Source: Bacillus cytotoxicus
GTDB lineage: Bacteria > Bacillota > Bacilli > Bacillales > Bacillaceae_G
DNA: 64,000 nucleotides
Direction of reading: 5' to 3'
NCBI RefSeq assembly: GCF_023715645.1
Contig: NZ_JAMBOP010000006.1
Span: 124,001-188,000 of the forward strand
Below the pieces are notes generated by a model. It did no database searches. It was not told where the DNA came from and was given only the letters and a program-made list of their open reading frames with translations. A program made the position numbers and the translations under genes. Below, piece by piece: positions 1 through 7,197 of this stretch (positions are counted from its first letter, which is position 1; the number at the start of each line of letters is the position of its first letter).

Positions 1-534
1 ACGGCAGCAGAATTACTAAAAGGAACAGATGTAAAAGTTTGTACAGTAATTGGTTTTCCTCTTGGAGCAAATACGCCGGAAACAAAAGCGTTTGAAACAA
101 CAGATGCGATTGTAAAAGGTGCAACAGAAGTTGATATGGTAATTAACATAGGCGCGTTAAAAGATAAAAACGATGCGCTAGTAGAGCGTGATGTTCGCGC
201 TGTTGTAGAGGCTGCAAAAGGAAAAGCACTTGTAAAAGTAATTATTGAAACATGCTTACTTACAGAAGAAGAAAAAGTTCGTGCTTGTGAATTATCTGTA
301 AAAGCAGGCACTGATTTCGTAAAAACATCAACAGGATTTTCAACAGGCGGTGCAACAGTAGAAGATATTACGTTGATGAGAAAAACTGTAGGGCCAAATA
401 TCGGTGTAAAAGCATCAGGCGGTGTTCGTGACGAAGCAGGCATGGATGCAATGATAGAAGCAGGCGCAACGCGAATCGGAACAAGTTCTGGTGTAGCGTT
501 AATAAGCGGAAAAACAGCAACAACTGATTATTAA
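1..534 (+). CDS. deoC: Deoxyribose-phosphate aldolase, 3' part
   Basis: The enzyme cleaves 2-deoxyribose-5-phosphate to glyceraldehyde-3-phosphate and acetaldehyde in deoxynucleoside catabolism in the cytosol. The reading frame is open from base 1, so the start lies outside the window; 177 codons are present. Two motifs support the call: the Schiff-base lysine segment [13 protein letters not shown] and the later KASGGVR phosphate-binding segment. The end GTSSG...SGK is typical of the family. The internal ATG at 136 is not the real start because family sequence ([12 protein letters not shown]) continues upstream of it. No terminator follows directly; a structured repeat begins within a few bases of the stop. 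Confidence 0.95.
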   Translation, partial: TAAELLKGTDVKVCTVIGFPLGANTPETKAFETTDAIVKGATEVDMVINIGALKDKNDALVERDVRAVVEAAKGKALVKVIIETCLLTEEEKVRACELSVKAGTDFVKTSTGFSTGGATVEDITLMRKTVGPNIGVKASGGVRDEAGMDAMIEAGATRIGTSSGVALISGKTATTDY

Positions 535-537
535 TAT

Positions 538-676
538 AAAAGCGGAAGCTGCTCGCATAGAACATGAGGGCGTTGGAGCTCTTGACGTAGAGGCGCTTTT
601 TTGCCTCGTAGGAAAGAGTGAAACGGCCGATTGTTCTAGCGGCTGTAGCTGGATAATATAAAAGCGAAGCCGGTCG
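538..676. repeat. Structured intergenic repeat-like segment downstream of deoC
   Basis: This GC-richer block has nested complementarity. The left arm TAGAACA pairs with TGTTCTA near 635, and GAGGC...GCCTC flanks a T run near 590-606. It contains no plausible gene. It resembles the palindromic intergenic repeats of B. cereus group genomes, but I cannot assign it to a named family. It could also act as the deoC transcript end. Only one copy is visible here. Confidence 0.4.
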
Positions 677-1015
677 TTTATATAAGTCCAAATCAAAAAA
701 GATAGAAAACCATTCTTTTTCGGTGGACGAGAGCATCTGGCCATGCGTAGAAGCGGTCAGGGCCTATTTCTGCCACGTGCAAAGTTTAAACAAATAGAGC
801 AAGCGAGTGGAGGCCACTGAAAAAGTCCATGTCATAATAAAAATGGTCCTATCACCTACTGTATACAGGTAGTAGGACCGTTTTTATTTTCAACATATTG
901 ATGAAATGCTTGTTATGTTTTCAAAGTAATCACTTTTTCAGTGCCCTCAGCGAGTGCGGTCTCCATTTTTTTCTGCATGGCGGTAATCTGTATGTTGAAA
1001 AATCAAAAGTGAACA
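677..1015 (+). repeat. bcr1-like repeat, copy 1, split by a MITE
   Basis: The left part (677-809) begins at TTTAT and carries the bcr1-type core with GGTGGACGAGAGCATCTGG and AGAAGCGGTCAGGGCC. The right part (957 to about 1015) resumes with the usual TTGAAAAATCAAAAGT end. The middle is occupied by a small inserted element at 810-948. Removing the insert and one copy of its target duplication restores a normal-looking repeat. Confidence 0.75.
810..948. mobile_element. 139-bp MITE with 8-bp target site duplication
   Basis: The ends are inverted repeats: GAGGCCACTGAAAAAGT at the left, and at the right a sequence whose reverse complement is GAGGGCACTGAAAAAGT (one mismatch). Both sides carry the direct repeat AGCGAGTG (802-809 and 949-956), an 8-bp target duplication. 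The interior has no ORF but does have a strong palindrome around 844-880 (GGTCCTA...TAGGACC) followed by a T run, which could terminate transcription. A related element lies at 61542-61666. The parent transposase is not in the window. Confidence 0.85.
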
Positions 1016-1116
1016 TTTCGATAGAATTACGTTGAATTGCTATAGAAATATATATCGAAAATGTACGTTTTGTGAAAAAAAGGGCGCAAGTACTCTTCTT
1101 TTCTTTTATCAGATAG

Positions 1117-1146
1117 TTGACCAAAAAGCATAAAATGTATTATAAT
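1117..1146 (+). promoter_or_regulatory. Putative sigma-A promoter of rpsU
   Basis: TTGACC at 1117-1122 and a perfect TATAAT at 1141-1146 are separated by 18 bp, about 85 bp before the rpsU start. This is the best promoter match in the gap. Confidence 0.6.
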
Positions 1147-1230
1147 CGTAAAAGACATGCTGAGAAAGTGTTTACTTTTTGCATGCTGAAATTAGGATGT
1201 AAGTGGATGTTTCGGAGGGAGGGAAAGAGA

Positions 1231-1404
1231 ATGTCAAAAACAGTCGTTCGTAAAAACGAGTCTTTGGAGGATGCACTTCGCCGTTTTAAAAGATCAACTT
1301 CTAAAGCTGGTACGCTTGCTGAGGCAAGAAAACGCGAGTTCTATGAAAAGCCAAGCGTAAAACGTAAGAAGAAATCTGAAGCGGCAAGAAAGCGTAAATT
1401 CTAA
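1231..1404 (+). CDS. rpsU: 30S ribosomal protein S21
   Basis: S21 is a small basic subunit of the 30S ribosome involved in initiation. The 57-residue protein [19 protein letters not shown]... with a Lys/Arg-rich tail is a full-length match to the family. The start at 1231 follows the ribosome-binding site GGAGGGAGGG. The longer upstream reading frame from 1117 has no family similarity and overlaps the promoter. yqeY follows 15 bp later, the usual Bacillus pairing. Confidence 0.97.
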   Translation: MSKTVVRKNESLEDALRRFKRSTSKAGTLAEARKREFYEKPSVKRKKKSEAARKRKF

Positions 1405-1419
1405 GAGAGGGTGTAATTT

Positions 1420-1863
1420 ATGAGTCTTCTCGGTCGTTTAAACGATGATATGAAACAAGCGATGAAGAATAAAGAAAAACAAAAATTAACCGTTATTCGT
1501 ATGGTTAAGGCTGCTTTACAAAATGAAGAAATAAAACTGCAGCACTCTCTTCTAGAAGATGAGGAACTAACAGTTTTAGCTCGTGAAGTAAAACAGTATA
1601 AGGACTCCCTCCTTGAGTTTGAAAAAGCTGGTCGTGAAGACCTTGTCGATAAACTGAAAAGCGAAATTCAGATTTTAGAAACATATTTGCCAGAGCAATT
1701 GACAGAAGAAGAATTGACTGCTGTTATTCAGCAGGTGATTTCTGAAGTTGGTGCAGCTTCTAAAGCTGATATGGGCAAAGTGATGAGCGCTGTTATGCCG
1801 AAAATAAAAGGTAAAGCAGATGGCTCACAAGTGAATAGGCTTGTTTCGAAACTATTAACATAA
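1420..1863 (+). CDS. yqeY: YqeY family protein (GatB/YqeY domain)
   Basis: This 147-residue cytosolic protein is full length for the YqeY family, whose fold matches the tail of the GatB amidotransferase subunit. The family is thought to act around tRNA-dependent amidation, but its exact role is unsettled. Recognisable segments are [28 protein letters not shown] at the N-terminus (given here only as a landmark), YLPEQL near residue 90, and [19 protein letters not shown] near the end. The RBS is GAGAGGGTG. It is co-transcribed with rpsU and ends in a strong terminator. Confidence 0.93.
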   Translation: MSLLGRLNDDMKQAMKNKEKQKLTVIRMVKAALQNEEIKLQHSLLEDEELTVLAREVKQYKDSLLEFEKAGREDLVDKLKSEIQILETYLPEQLTEEELTAVIQQVISEVGAASKADMGKVMSAVMPKIKGKADGSQVNRLVSKLLT

Positions 1864-1896
1864 AAAAACGTCTCATTTATAATGAGACGTTTTTTT
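1864..1896 (+). terminator. Rho-independent terminator after yqeY
   Basis: The stem ACGTCTCATT / AATGAGACGT has a short loop and is followed by seven T residues, directly after the yqeY stop. Confidence 0.9.
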
Positions 1897-1938
1897 ATGT
1901 TTTTTTTCAATTTGGACGTGATATTACAAGATTTTTTT

Positions 1939-1948
1939 CATACATATG
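1939..1948. other. Candidate left attachment repeat of the yqeY-yqfC island
   Basis: CATACATATG occurs here and again at 7168-7177 just before yqfC. The two copies bracket all the accessory genes, including a serine recombinase relic next to the right copy. The repeat is short, so chance is possible. Confidence 0.3.
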
Positions 1949-2123
1949 AATTTTTTTATAAGGTGTTGTGAATTACTCAGCTTTTTCCGTAGCAAGACTT
2001 AGTGTTTCGTGGATGAACCGACTATGGTTTTATCCTGCCGATGCCCCCAGTGAAATTGTGGGAAATACCGCCCAATGCACCCCATATCTTCAACATAAAG
2101 AAAGAGACCCTTTATGAGTCCTC

Positions 2124-2466
<343 letters not shown>

Positions 2467-2478
2467 TCACTAAACGCA

Positions 2479-2835
2479 TTAGACGGTCTTACTATGCTTT
2501 TGAAAAACCTCCTCAGGTAACGGTTTATCGTCCTTTTTCAAAAGAAATATTTCTTTAAAAACCATGGTTGGCTTACGCTTCCTTAAATAATCAACTGTTA
2601 GATTGTGTGCGATACTAAATAACCATGTTTTTTCACTAGAATGATGTTTGAAAGAATCATAATATAAAAATACCTTGATAAATGTATCATGAGTTAAATC
2701 TTCTGCTAGTTGATAGTCCTTAACCATCAATAAAATAAAGCTTAAAACTGATTTGCTGTGTTGGTCATACCAATCTTCAATTTCATCTTTTCTATATATT
2801 GGGAAAATTTTCTCCCCTTTTTCTTCAATGTTCAT
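2479..2835 (-). pseudogene. ECF-type RNA polymerase sigma factor lacking region 4
   Basis: The 118-residue product has a clear sigma region 2: LAEDLTHDTFIKVF near residues 48-61 and KTWLFSIAHNLTVDYLRKRK near 69-88, with the RNA polymerase and -10 contacts. Family members are about 160-180 residues and end in a region 4 helix-turn-helix that reads the -35 element. Here the family sequence stops after LPEEVFQ and the frame closes within a few codons, right where the resolvase fragment begins. No anti-sigma gene is present. It is probably non-functional, although an isolated region 2 could in principle still bind core polymerase. The start has a weak RBS. Confidence 0.75.
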
Positions 2836-2989
2836 TACTTAGACGTAATAGTTATCTAAAAGTTATGGTTATTGTATCAAAATTTTATTGGAATTATCTG
2901 TTTCCTATCTTGTAGCAGATTTATATAGACTGTAATTACTCAATAAACAGTAGATGAATGGTATTATATAAACCATGATTTAGCTAGCC

Positions 2990-3106
2990 TTACAGAATGA
3001 CCTCAGATTCAATTCCATGTTCATTTAAACGCCTCCACGAGCCATTTTGGGCATCTGTGGGCGTGTGTGCTTTATTGGCCTCCGCTATGCTTCCGATTAA
3101 GTGGTT
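2990..3106 (-). pseudogene. C-terminal remnant of an unidentified protein
   Basis: A 38-codon frame with no start codon reads ...AHTPTDAQNGSWRRLNEHGI... and ends in TAA at 2990. The composition looks like real coding sequence and the frame is closed upstream by TAG at 3107-3109. I do not recognise the family. Its position beside small orphan genes would fit the tail of a lost polymorphic toxin, which is an inference only. Confidence 0.3.
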
Positions 3107-3117
3107 CTAATTCACAC

Positions 3118-3180
3118 GAAAAGGACTTGGAGAGTATCCACGTCCTGTAAGATTTGTTGTTCAACTCTTGCACCCGTTAG
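3118..3180 (-). repeat. Cassette spacer unit A (hairpin plus CTAACG motif)
   Basis: Read on the minus strand it contains CTAACGGGTGCAAG followed by a hairpin AGGACGTGGA...TCCAAGTCCT and a T run. A diverged direct copy lies at 4528-4585. The hairpin would serve as terminator for the gene at 3236-3484. Confidence 0.6.
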
Positions 3181-3235
3181 TGAAATAATAGCTTCTAAGC
3201 AACAATCAGCTGTTAGTAGTTAACGAGCCTGTATA

Positions 3236-3484
3236 CTAAAACCACTCCTTATGTATTCCTTTTAAAAACAATTTTGTAATTGGAAATCCAGAACTCTCCC
3301 CTATAACAGAATCAATTCCACAATAAGGGCAAACTGCTGTATCGTCATCATCCCACCACTCATCAATTTCAGTGGGACTAAATATTTTTAAACAATAAAA
3401 GCAACCACATATGATATCCTTTTCTAAATCTTTTCTATTCTTACTGCAAAAACGATGTGCCTCTTTAAAATGTCTTTCCCTCAC
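3236..3484 (-). CDS. Small Cys-rich protein, putative zinc ribbon
   Basis: The 82-residue protein starts with GTG at 3484, chosen because AGAGGTGGG sits five bases upstream. Two cysteine pairs, CGCFYC (about residues 26-31) and CPYC (about 52-55), flank an acidic EIDEWWDDDDTA stretch, which suggests one bound zinc. There is no signal peptide or membrane segment. I recall similar short cytoplasmic proteins near polymorphic-toxin loci but cannot name the family. It is the first of several minus-strand small genes with shared spacers, so an orphan immunity role is possible but unproven. Confidence 0.65.
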   Translation of the reverse strand: MRERHFKEAHRFCSKNRKDLEKDIICGCFYCLKIFSPTEIDEWWDDDDTAVCPYCGIDSVIGESSGFPITKLFLKGIHKEWF

Positions 3485-3544
3485 TATATCCCACCTCTTT
3501 TATCATATCCCTGTTTTCTATTTTACACTTGAATTATCCTTTGT

Positions 3545-3605
3545 CTTTCTTCCGCCAACCTGCCACGTTAGCACAATAAGAAAAATGCGTCTCCACTTAT
3601 TGTAG
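3545..3605 (-). repeat. Cassette spacer unit B
   Basis: On the minus strand a hairpin GCGTTTC...GAGACGC is followed by ATTTTTC and then CTAACGTGGCAGGTT. It lies between the LRR gene and the Cys-rich gene and resembles the units at 5093-5145 and 4412-4475. Confidence 0.6.
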
Positions 3606-3637
3606 AAACGCCCCTGTTAGTTCAATAACAAATTTAG

Positions 3638-4312
3638 TTAATAAATATATCTAAAATTCTCATATTCTCCAAACTTGATAATAGTTTGAAATTTTTCTCC
3701 ACCATTTTTATCCTTTAACATAGCGTCCATCTTATCATCTTTAATATTGTAATGTCTCTTGTTTAGAAAGCCTACACTTCGGATTGTTGGATGGTCTAAT
3801 ATTGGTGATAAGTCTCCATCTAACACATTAGTATCAACAAATCGAAAATCAATTAGCTTAGGAAATTGATTTAAAAAATGCAAATTCTCGAGATTACCGC
3901 AAGAATTAAGGCGAAGAACTCGAAGATTTTTCAGAGAGAATAATTCCTCATTTGGGACGAATTTTTTTGATTGATTAATATGTAAATGTTCTAACGTATC
4001 TGCTAATCCAGACAACCCAAAATCATTTTGTAATTTAGTACAATAGTGCAATTCTAGCCTCTTTAAATTAGCCAATTTTTCTATTCCAATGAAATTATGT
4101 ATATTCGCCCAAGTTAAATTGAGATAGAGAAGACTTTCTGGAATAGATAAATCAACTAAGTTACGTAATTTACTTTTGTGATACCAAAGAGTTAAATACT
4201 CAATATTTTCAAGTTGCATCTCATTAAATTTAACTTCTTTTAAGTTTAAGTATGCGTGAAGATTATCTGGTATTTGTTCAAACCAAATCGTATTATTTCT
4301 CCAGTTATCCAT
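3638..4312 (-). CDS. Leucine-rich-repeat protein
   Basis: The 224-residue cytosolic protein has about seven irregular leucine-rich repeats between residues 20 and 165, for example LANLKRLELHYCTKL, LEHLHINQSKKF and LKNLRVLRLNSCGNL. LRR solenoids are protein-binding scaffolds. There is no secretion signal or anchor, so it is not an internalin. The start at 4312 has AGGAG 13 bases upstream. Bacterial cytosolic LRR proteins of this size are often encoded among toxin-immunity genes, and the neighbours here fit that, but no toxin is present. The specific partner is unknown. Confidence 0.7.
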   Translation of the reverse strand: MDNWRNNTIWFEQIPDNLHAYLNLKEVKFNEMQLENIEYLTLWYHKSKLRNLVDLSIPESLLYLNLTWANIHNFIGIEKLANLKRLELHYCTKLQNDFGLSGLADTLEHLHINQSKKFVPNEELFSLKNLRVLRLNSCGNLENLHFLNQFPKLIDFRFVDTNVLDGDLSPILDHPTIRSVGFLNKRHYNIKDDKMDAMLKDKNGGEKFQTIIKFGEYENFRYIY

Positions 4313-4411
4313 TTTGAATCGCTCCTACATCTCAATTAGTGGTAGTACTTATCTGAATTTAGTTATAAGTTTATTTAAAATTAACATATTATATAAGTTA
4401 ATATTTCTTAT

Positions 4412-4475
4412 TCAACTATCCTGCCTCGTTAGTTTAAGTACATTCAACAAAGAAGGGGCGTTCCTTAGAAGCAGG
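4412..4475 (-). repeat. Cassette spacer unit C
   Basis: On the minus strand a hairpin (TTCCT...AGGAA) and CGCCCC precede CTAACGAGGCAGG. The motif matches those of the other spacers in this array. Confidence 0.55.
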
Positions 4476-4527
4476 AATTTCTTAAAAATCAACTATTATT
4501 TCAACATAAAATTTAACACAGTCAACA

Positions 4528-4585
4528 AAAAAGGGCTTGGAGAGTATCTAAGTCCTGTATCATTGTTGGAAATGTTACGCCATTA
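4528..4585 (-). repeat. Cassette spacer unit A', second copy
   Basis: It matches 3118-3175 over most of its length, including CTTGGAGAGTATC and AGTCCTGTA. The minus strand forms an imperfect hairpin followed by TTTTTT just downstream of the gene at 4603-5055. Confidence 0.6.
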
Positions 4586-4602
4586 GCATTCGATAAGAAA
4601 TG

Positions 4603-5055
4603 CTATTCATAAAATCTTCCCGATAAGAGTATTTGTGCAAACTTCTTCCAATTTGGTTTATCTGATAACATATTTGTATCAGTCATCCAAGCTTCAATGG
4701 ACTCTAGATATGCTTCAAGTGTGGTATTTTCCCATTCCTCTGTCACCGAGTCTGATAACCAATTTTCATAATAATTATTATCATTTCCCTTTGAGAAAAC
4801 AACCGCAGGGTATTTTTCGATTTCTTTCATCAGTCCCGTCGCTGTTGTTTCTCCATAATCCTTAATATAAACTTTTTTATCCAAAGGAAACTCCCATACT
4901 TTAAATTTTACCACCTCTTCGTTAGTATAACCTGCTAAACCTCTTAACCAGAAGACAGTGATGTCTTTACTATAGCTGATAACAACTTGAACGATTTTAA
5001 ATTTGAAATCATCACCTATTGCATATGCTTTTAACTCTTTATTACTCTTCAGTAT
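4603..5055 (-). CDS. DUF7660-like protein, unusual start
   Basis: The C-terminal half has the DUF7660-type pattern EEWENTTLEAYLESIEAWM and a final Trp/Phe/Tyr-rich FAQILLSGRFYE. An ATG/GTG-only reading gives a 103-residue protein from GTG at 4914, but the frame stays open upstream with protein-like sequence (YAIGDDFKFKIVQVVISYS) to a TAG at about 5064. A good RBS, AGGGAG, sits directly before ATA at 5053-5055, with CTG next to it. I therefore annotate from ATA (150 residues), with either a rare start or an ATG-to-ATA mutation. It is a cytosolic protein of unknown function, possibly immunity-related. Confidence 0.55.
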   Translation of the reverse strand: MLKSNKELKAYAIGDDFKFKIVQVVISYSKDITVFWLRGLAGYTNEEVVKFKVWEFPLDKKVYIKDYGETTATGLMKEIEKYPAVVFSKGNDNNYYENWLSDSVTEEWENTTLEAYLESIEAWMTDTNMLSDKPNWKKFAQILLSGRFYE

Positions 5056-5092
5056 TTTTTCTCCCTATACACATTCTCTAATATTATTATAC

Positions 5093-5145
5093 TAGCCTCC
5101 ACCACGTTAATGAAAAATCGTTCCTGCTCATTACAGAAACGCAAC
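5093..5145 (-). repeat. Cassette spacer unit D
   Basis: On the minus strand the perfect stem CGTTTCTG/CAGGAACG (one internal mismatch) is followed by ATTTTTC, then TTAACGTGGTGGAGG. It ends the small gene at 5165-5434. Confidence 0.6.
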
Positions 5146-5164
5146 CGATTGTTGAATAAGAAAA

Positions 5165-5434
5165 TTAATACAAACTTGTTTTAATATCATTTTTATAAAT
5201 ATTTACTTTTTTCGCAGTGAACTTCAGAGATTGTGGTTCTCCATTTATTGTAAGACCAATGTTAATCGATAAGGGCAAAACGATTTTTTTAACCACATCT
5301 TCTAAGGCATAGTATTCGTCTTCTCTATTGTTATAAAAAACAAATGAACTAATCAATACCTCGCCATTATCAATATCAAGACTACACATCATAGGGAATT
5401 TATCACTATTATTTGTTGTTAATTCTCCAGACAT
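5165..5434 (-). CDS. Small hypothetical protein, 89 residues
   Basis: The predicted protein MSGELTTNNSDKFPMMCSLDIDNG... has no membrane segment and no family I recognise; the composition is balanced and beta-rich. The start at 5434 is weak: only 15 bases separate it from the stop of the membrane protein upstream and there is no clear RBS, so translation may be coupled or the true product may be a fragment. It precedes spacer unit D. An orphan immunity-type role is only a guess from its position. Confidence 0.45.
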   Translation of the reverse strand: MSGELTTNNSDKFPMMCSLDIDNGEVLISSFVFYNNREDEYYALEDVVKKIVLPLSINIGLTINGEPQSLKFTAKKVNIYKNDIKTSLY

Positions 5435-5449
5435 TATTGAACCATTTAA

Positions 5450-5692
5450 CTAAGATACAAACAAAGCAACAAATATCATAAAAACACCTATACCTAAAAT
5501 TATAGAAACCATCTTAATCCACCATTTTTCTTTAACTACCAAAAAAAATATCCCTAAAACAAGATAATATAACCACTTAGAAATATCGATAGGTAATGAG
5601 TGAATGATATTAAATTCTGGCATAATCACAATAGTTACAAACATTAAAATTCCAACTGCAATTGAATACATTAACATTCGCAAAGCTCTCAA
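5450..5692 (-). CDS. Small membrane protein, 80 residues
   Basis: Three hydrophobic segments are visible at about residues 9-25, 40-53 and 58-78, joined by a short WW-containing basic loop (KEKWWIK), so it is an integral membrane protein. The likely start is TTG at 5692, with GAGTGG upstream; ATG codons 5 and 7 residues downstream are alternatives. It probably forms a bicistron with the gene at 5165-5434. The function is unknown; small membrane proteins in such arrays can be immunity proteins against pore-formers. Confidence 0.5.
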   Translation of the reverse strand: MRALRMLMYSIAVGILMFVTIVIMPEFNIIHSLPIDISKWLYYLVLGIFFLVVKEKWWIKMVSIILGIGVFMIFVALFVS

Positions 5693-5728
5693 ATTTAACC
5701 ACTCTCATTCCATTTAGTATATACTTGT

Positions 5729-5750
5729 TCAATTAACCTGCACCTGTTAA
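5729..5750 (-). repeat. Cassette spacer motif E
   Basis: On the minus strand TTAACAGGTGCAGGTTAATTG is the same motif as in units A-D, here without a strong hairpin. Confidence 0.45.
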
Positions 5751-5902
5751 TTTAAATACATTCTTTCACAATCAATATAACTTATTTCAGCAAACAATAA
5801 AATCACAGTTTTATTAGTGTAACGAGTAACAATGTCTTGAATTGAGAAACCATGCTTAATTATTTGCTTCAACACTTGGATGGGTATGTATGTGCTGCTT
5901 TG

Positions 5903-5933
5903 TGAAAAAAGAGAACAGCCACATGGCTGCTTC
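5903..5933 (-). terminator. Terminator of the frameshifted gene at 5932-6415
   Basis: On the minus strand AGCAGCC / GGCTGTT forms a tight hairpin followed by CTCTTTTTTC. It lies just after the stop of the downstream half of the broken gene. Confidence 0.75.
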
Positions 5934-6415
5934 AATTTTCATAAATGATAGTTTTGCTTGAATCCAATTTGAATTTTTCCTTTAATTCCTTATTAGCCTT
6001 TTTGTACTCTAGATTATACTTATCCTTAATTTCAGATATACTCCTATCAAATTCTCTGCTTAGTATTGCCTTTTTGTTCTGCCTCTCTTTTTTAAATCCA
6101 TATTCCCAAGGTTGCAATTGAGAATAGTTGACTTGAACATACCCTTAGTATTCTATCTTTGGTTGTGTACCCGTGACGTGTAATATCGTTTAAGATAAAC
6201 TTCTCAATCTGTGTTTGAACATATTGGCTATACTCTGATATAAAGCGTTCATCATGGAATACTGTATCAGCAAACTCTTTTCCAAATACCTTTATTAAGA
6301 AAAATTTACTGAATCCATTGGCTCGAAAATTATTATCTAAAAGAACTTTTGCTCTTCGATTTGCTTCCGTCAACAATTCGCGATTGTAAATAGGGATAGT
6401 GTAATAGTGGAACAA
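5932..6415 (-). pseudogene. Frameshifted gene of unknown function
   Basis: Two overlapping minus-strand frames read as one protein of about 160 residues. The first (from 6415) covers ELLTEANRRAKVLLDNNF to GYTTKDRILRV, then drifts into a short wrong tail. The second continues at about 6110 with LQPWEYGFKKERQNKKAI and a Lys/Glu-rich coiled-coil-like end. One extra or missing base near 6100-6120 joins them. The upstream start is only a TTG without RBS, so the N-terminus may also be lost. I do not recognise the family. It lies between the recombinase relic and its own terminator, so it was probably cargo of the integrated element. Confidence 0.6.
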
Positions 6416-6439
6416 TAAATAGTGCCAGTTAGATTACTC

Positions 6440-6471
6440 AAAAAAGGATACCCTTGTTCATGGGATATCCC
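6440..6471 (-). terminator. Terminator of the serine recombinase relic
   Basis: On the minus strand GGGATATCCC and GGGTATCC form a hairpin followed by TTTTTTG, directly after the stop at 6472. Confidence 0.75.
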
Positions 6472-7095
6472 TTATTTTTTTGGTTCTATAAATAAATCAA
6501 CAAAATCACCATGCTCAACTTCCATGTAGATCTCCAGAGGGTTCTCTGAAGGATATGTGATTGATGTTCTCTCGTTCACTCTTTCATAATGCACCTTGTT
6601 GAAAATCTTCCTTATTATTATATAACTCATAGAACTGCTCAATCTTCTTCGTCTTGCACCTTCTAACTTTCCGCTCCTCATTCTGCGAGTGATTGTTCTT
6701 AACTCTTTACTGGATATCATGGATTCCACATCATACATGAGTCTGTCTGATTCATCACTCAGATTGTATATTCTGTTTGGGGTGATAATGGGAACGTTAT
6801 TATCTTCAAGCACTTTAGCAATCATTTGCGAATAGAGATTGTCACGAGCGATACGACTGAGTTCAACGACAACTAGTCCATCATATAACCCTTGTGCAAT
6901 ATCCCTAAGCAATTGTAGCAGGATGCTCCGCTCTTCAAATTTTCCACCCGACTCAATTTCTTCATATAACTCGTACTGATATCCCTTGGATTCGCATAGT
7001 CTTGTATTAATAGTCCTATGGCTAAGGAGAGCATCCTCTGATTCACCATTGTCCCGAGAAATACGATTATATACAGCGACTGTTTTAATTAACAT
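6472..7095 (-). pseudogene. Large serine recombinase with internal deletion
   Basis: The N-terminal resolvase domain is intact, with VYNRISRDNG at residues 8-17 (nucleophile Ser13) and VVELSRIARD at about 75-84. The long alpha-helix region runs to SGKLEGARR at about 150. Large serine integrases then need a recombinase domain and a zinc-bearing DNA-binding domain, giving 450 or more residues in total. Here the frame jumps to a tail VHYERVNERTSITYP...FIEPKK and stops at 207. The RRRLSSS junction shows no family similarity. It was probably the integrase of the island between yqeY and yqfC, now unable to recombine. The start at 7095 has a GGAG-like RBS. Confidence 0.8.
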
Positions 7096-7167
7096 GATAT
7101 GAACTCCTTCAGAATATAGTTATGTTAGCGAAGTGATTATAATACGATAACCACCTATAAAAAAAGA

Positions 7168-7177
7168 CATACATATG
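7168..7177. other. Candidate right attachment repeat
   Basis: CATACATATG is repeated from 1939-1948. It lies between the recombinase start and the yqfC ribosome-binding site, where an att site of a serine-integrase element would be expected. Confidence 0.3.
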
Positions 7178-7197
7178 GGATGAGAGGGGGGTCTTCG

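Larger units (their letters stand above)
2836..3235. other. 400-bp gap with gene remnants and spacer repeat
   Basis: There is no intact gene. From the minus strand it holds a hairpin spacer unit (about 3118-3180) and a short open stretch that looks like the end of a lost protein (2990-3106). Positions 2836-2985 are AT-rich with nothing recognised. Confidence 0.5.

Noticed and set aside
368-744. Long minus-strand frames opposite deoC and the repeat
   Set aside because: They lie antisense to a clear coding region and carry no RBS or family motif.
1117-1230. N-terminal extension of S21
   Set aside because: It starts in the promoter -35 box and adds non-family residues; the RBS points to 1231.
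1000-1230. Possible T-box or ribosomal-protein leader before rpsU
   Set aside because: No specifier loop, T-box sequence or conserved leader fold could be seen.
4919-4935. Additional copy of the cassette motif (GTTAGTATAACCTGC)
   Set aside because: It lies within the open frame of the DUF7660-like gene and matches only partly; left out of the spacer set.
5747-5935. 62-codon minus-strand frame
   Set aside because: Its first codons are the terminator hairpin of the upstream broken gene, so the start is not credible. A fragment of an older gene may remain in its second half.
2836-6415. CRISPR array in the accessory island
   Set aside because: Spacers are few, irregular in distance and contain genes; no short regular repeats or cas genes.
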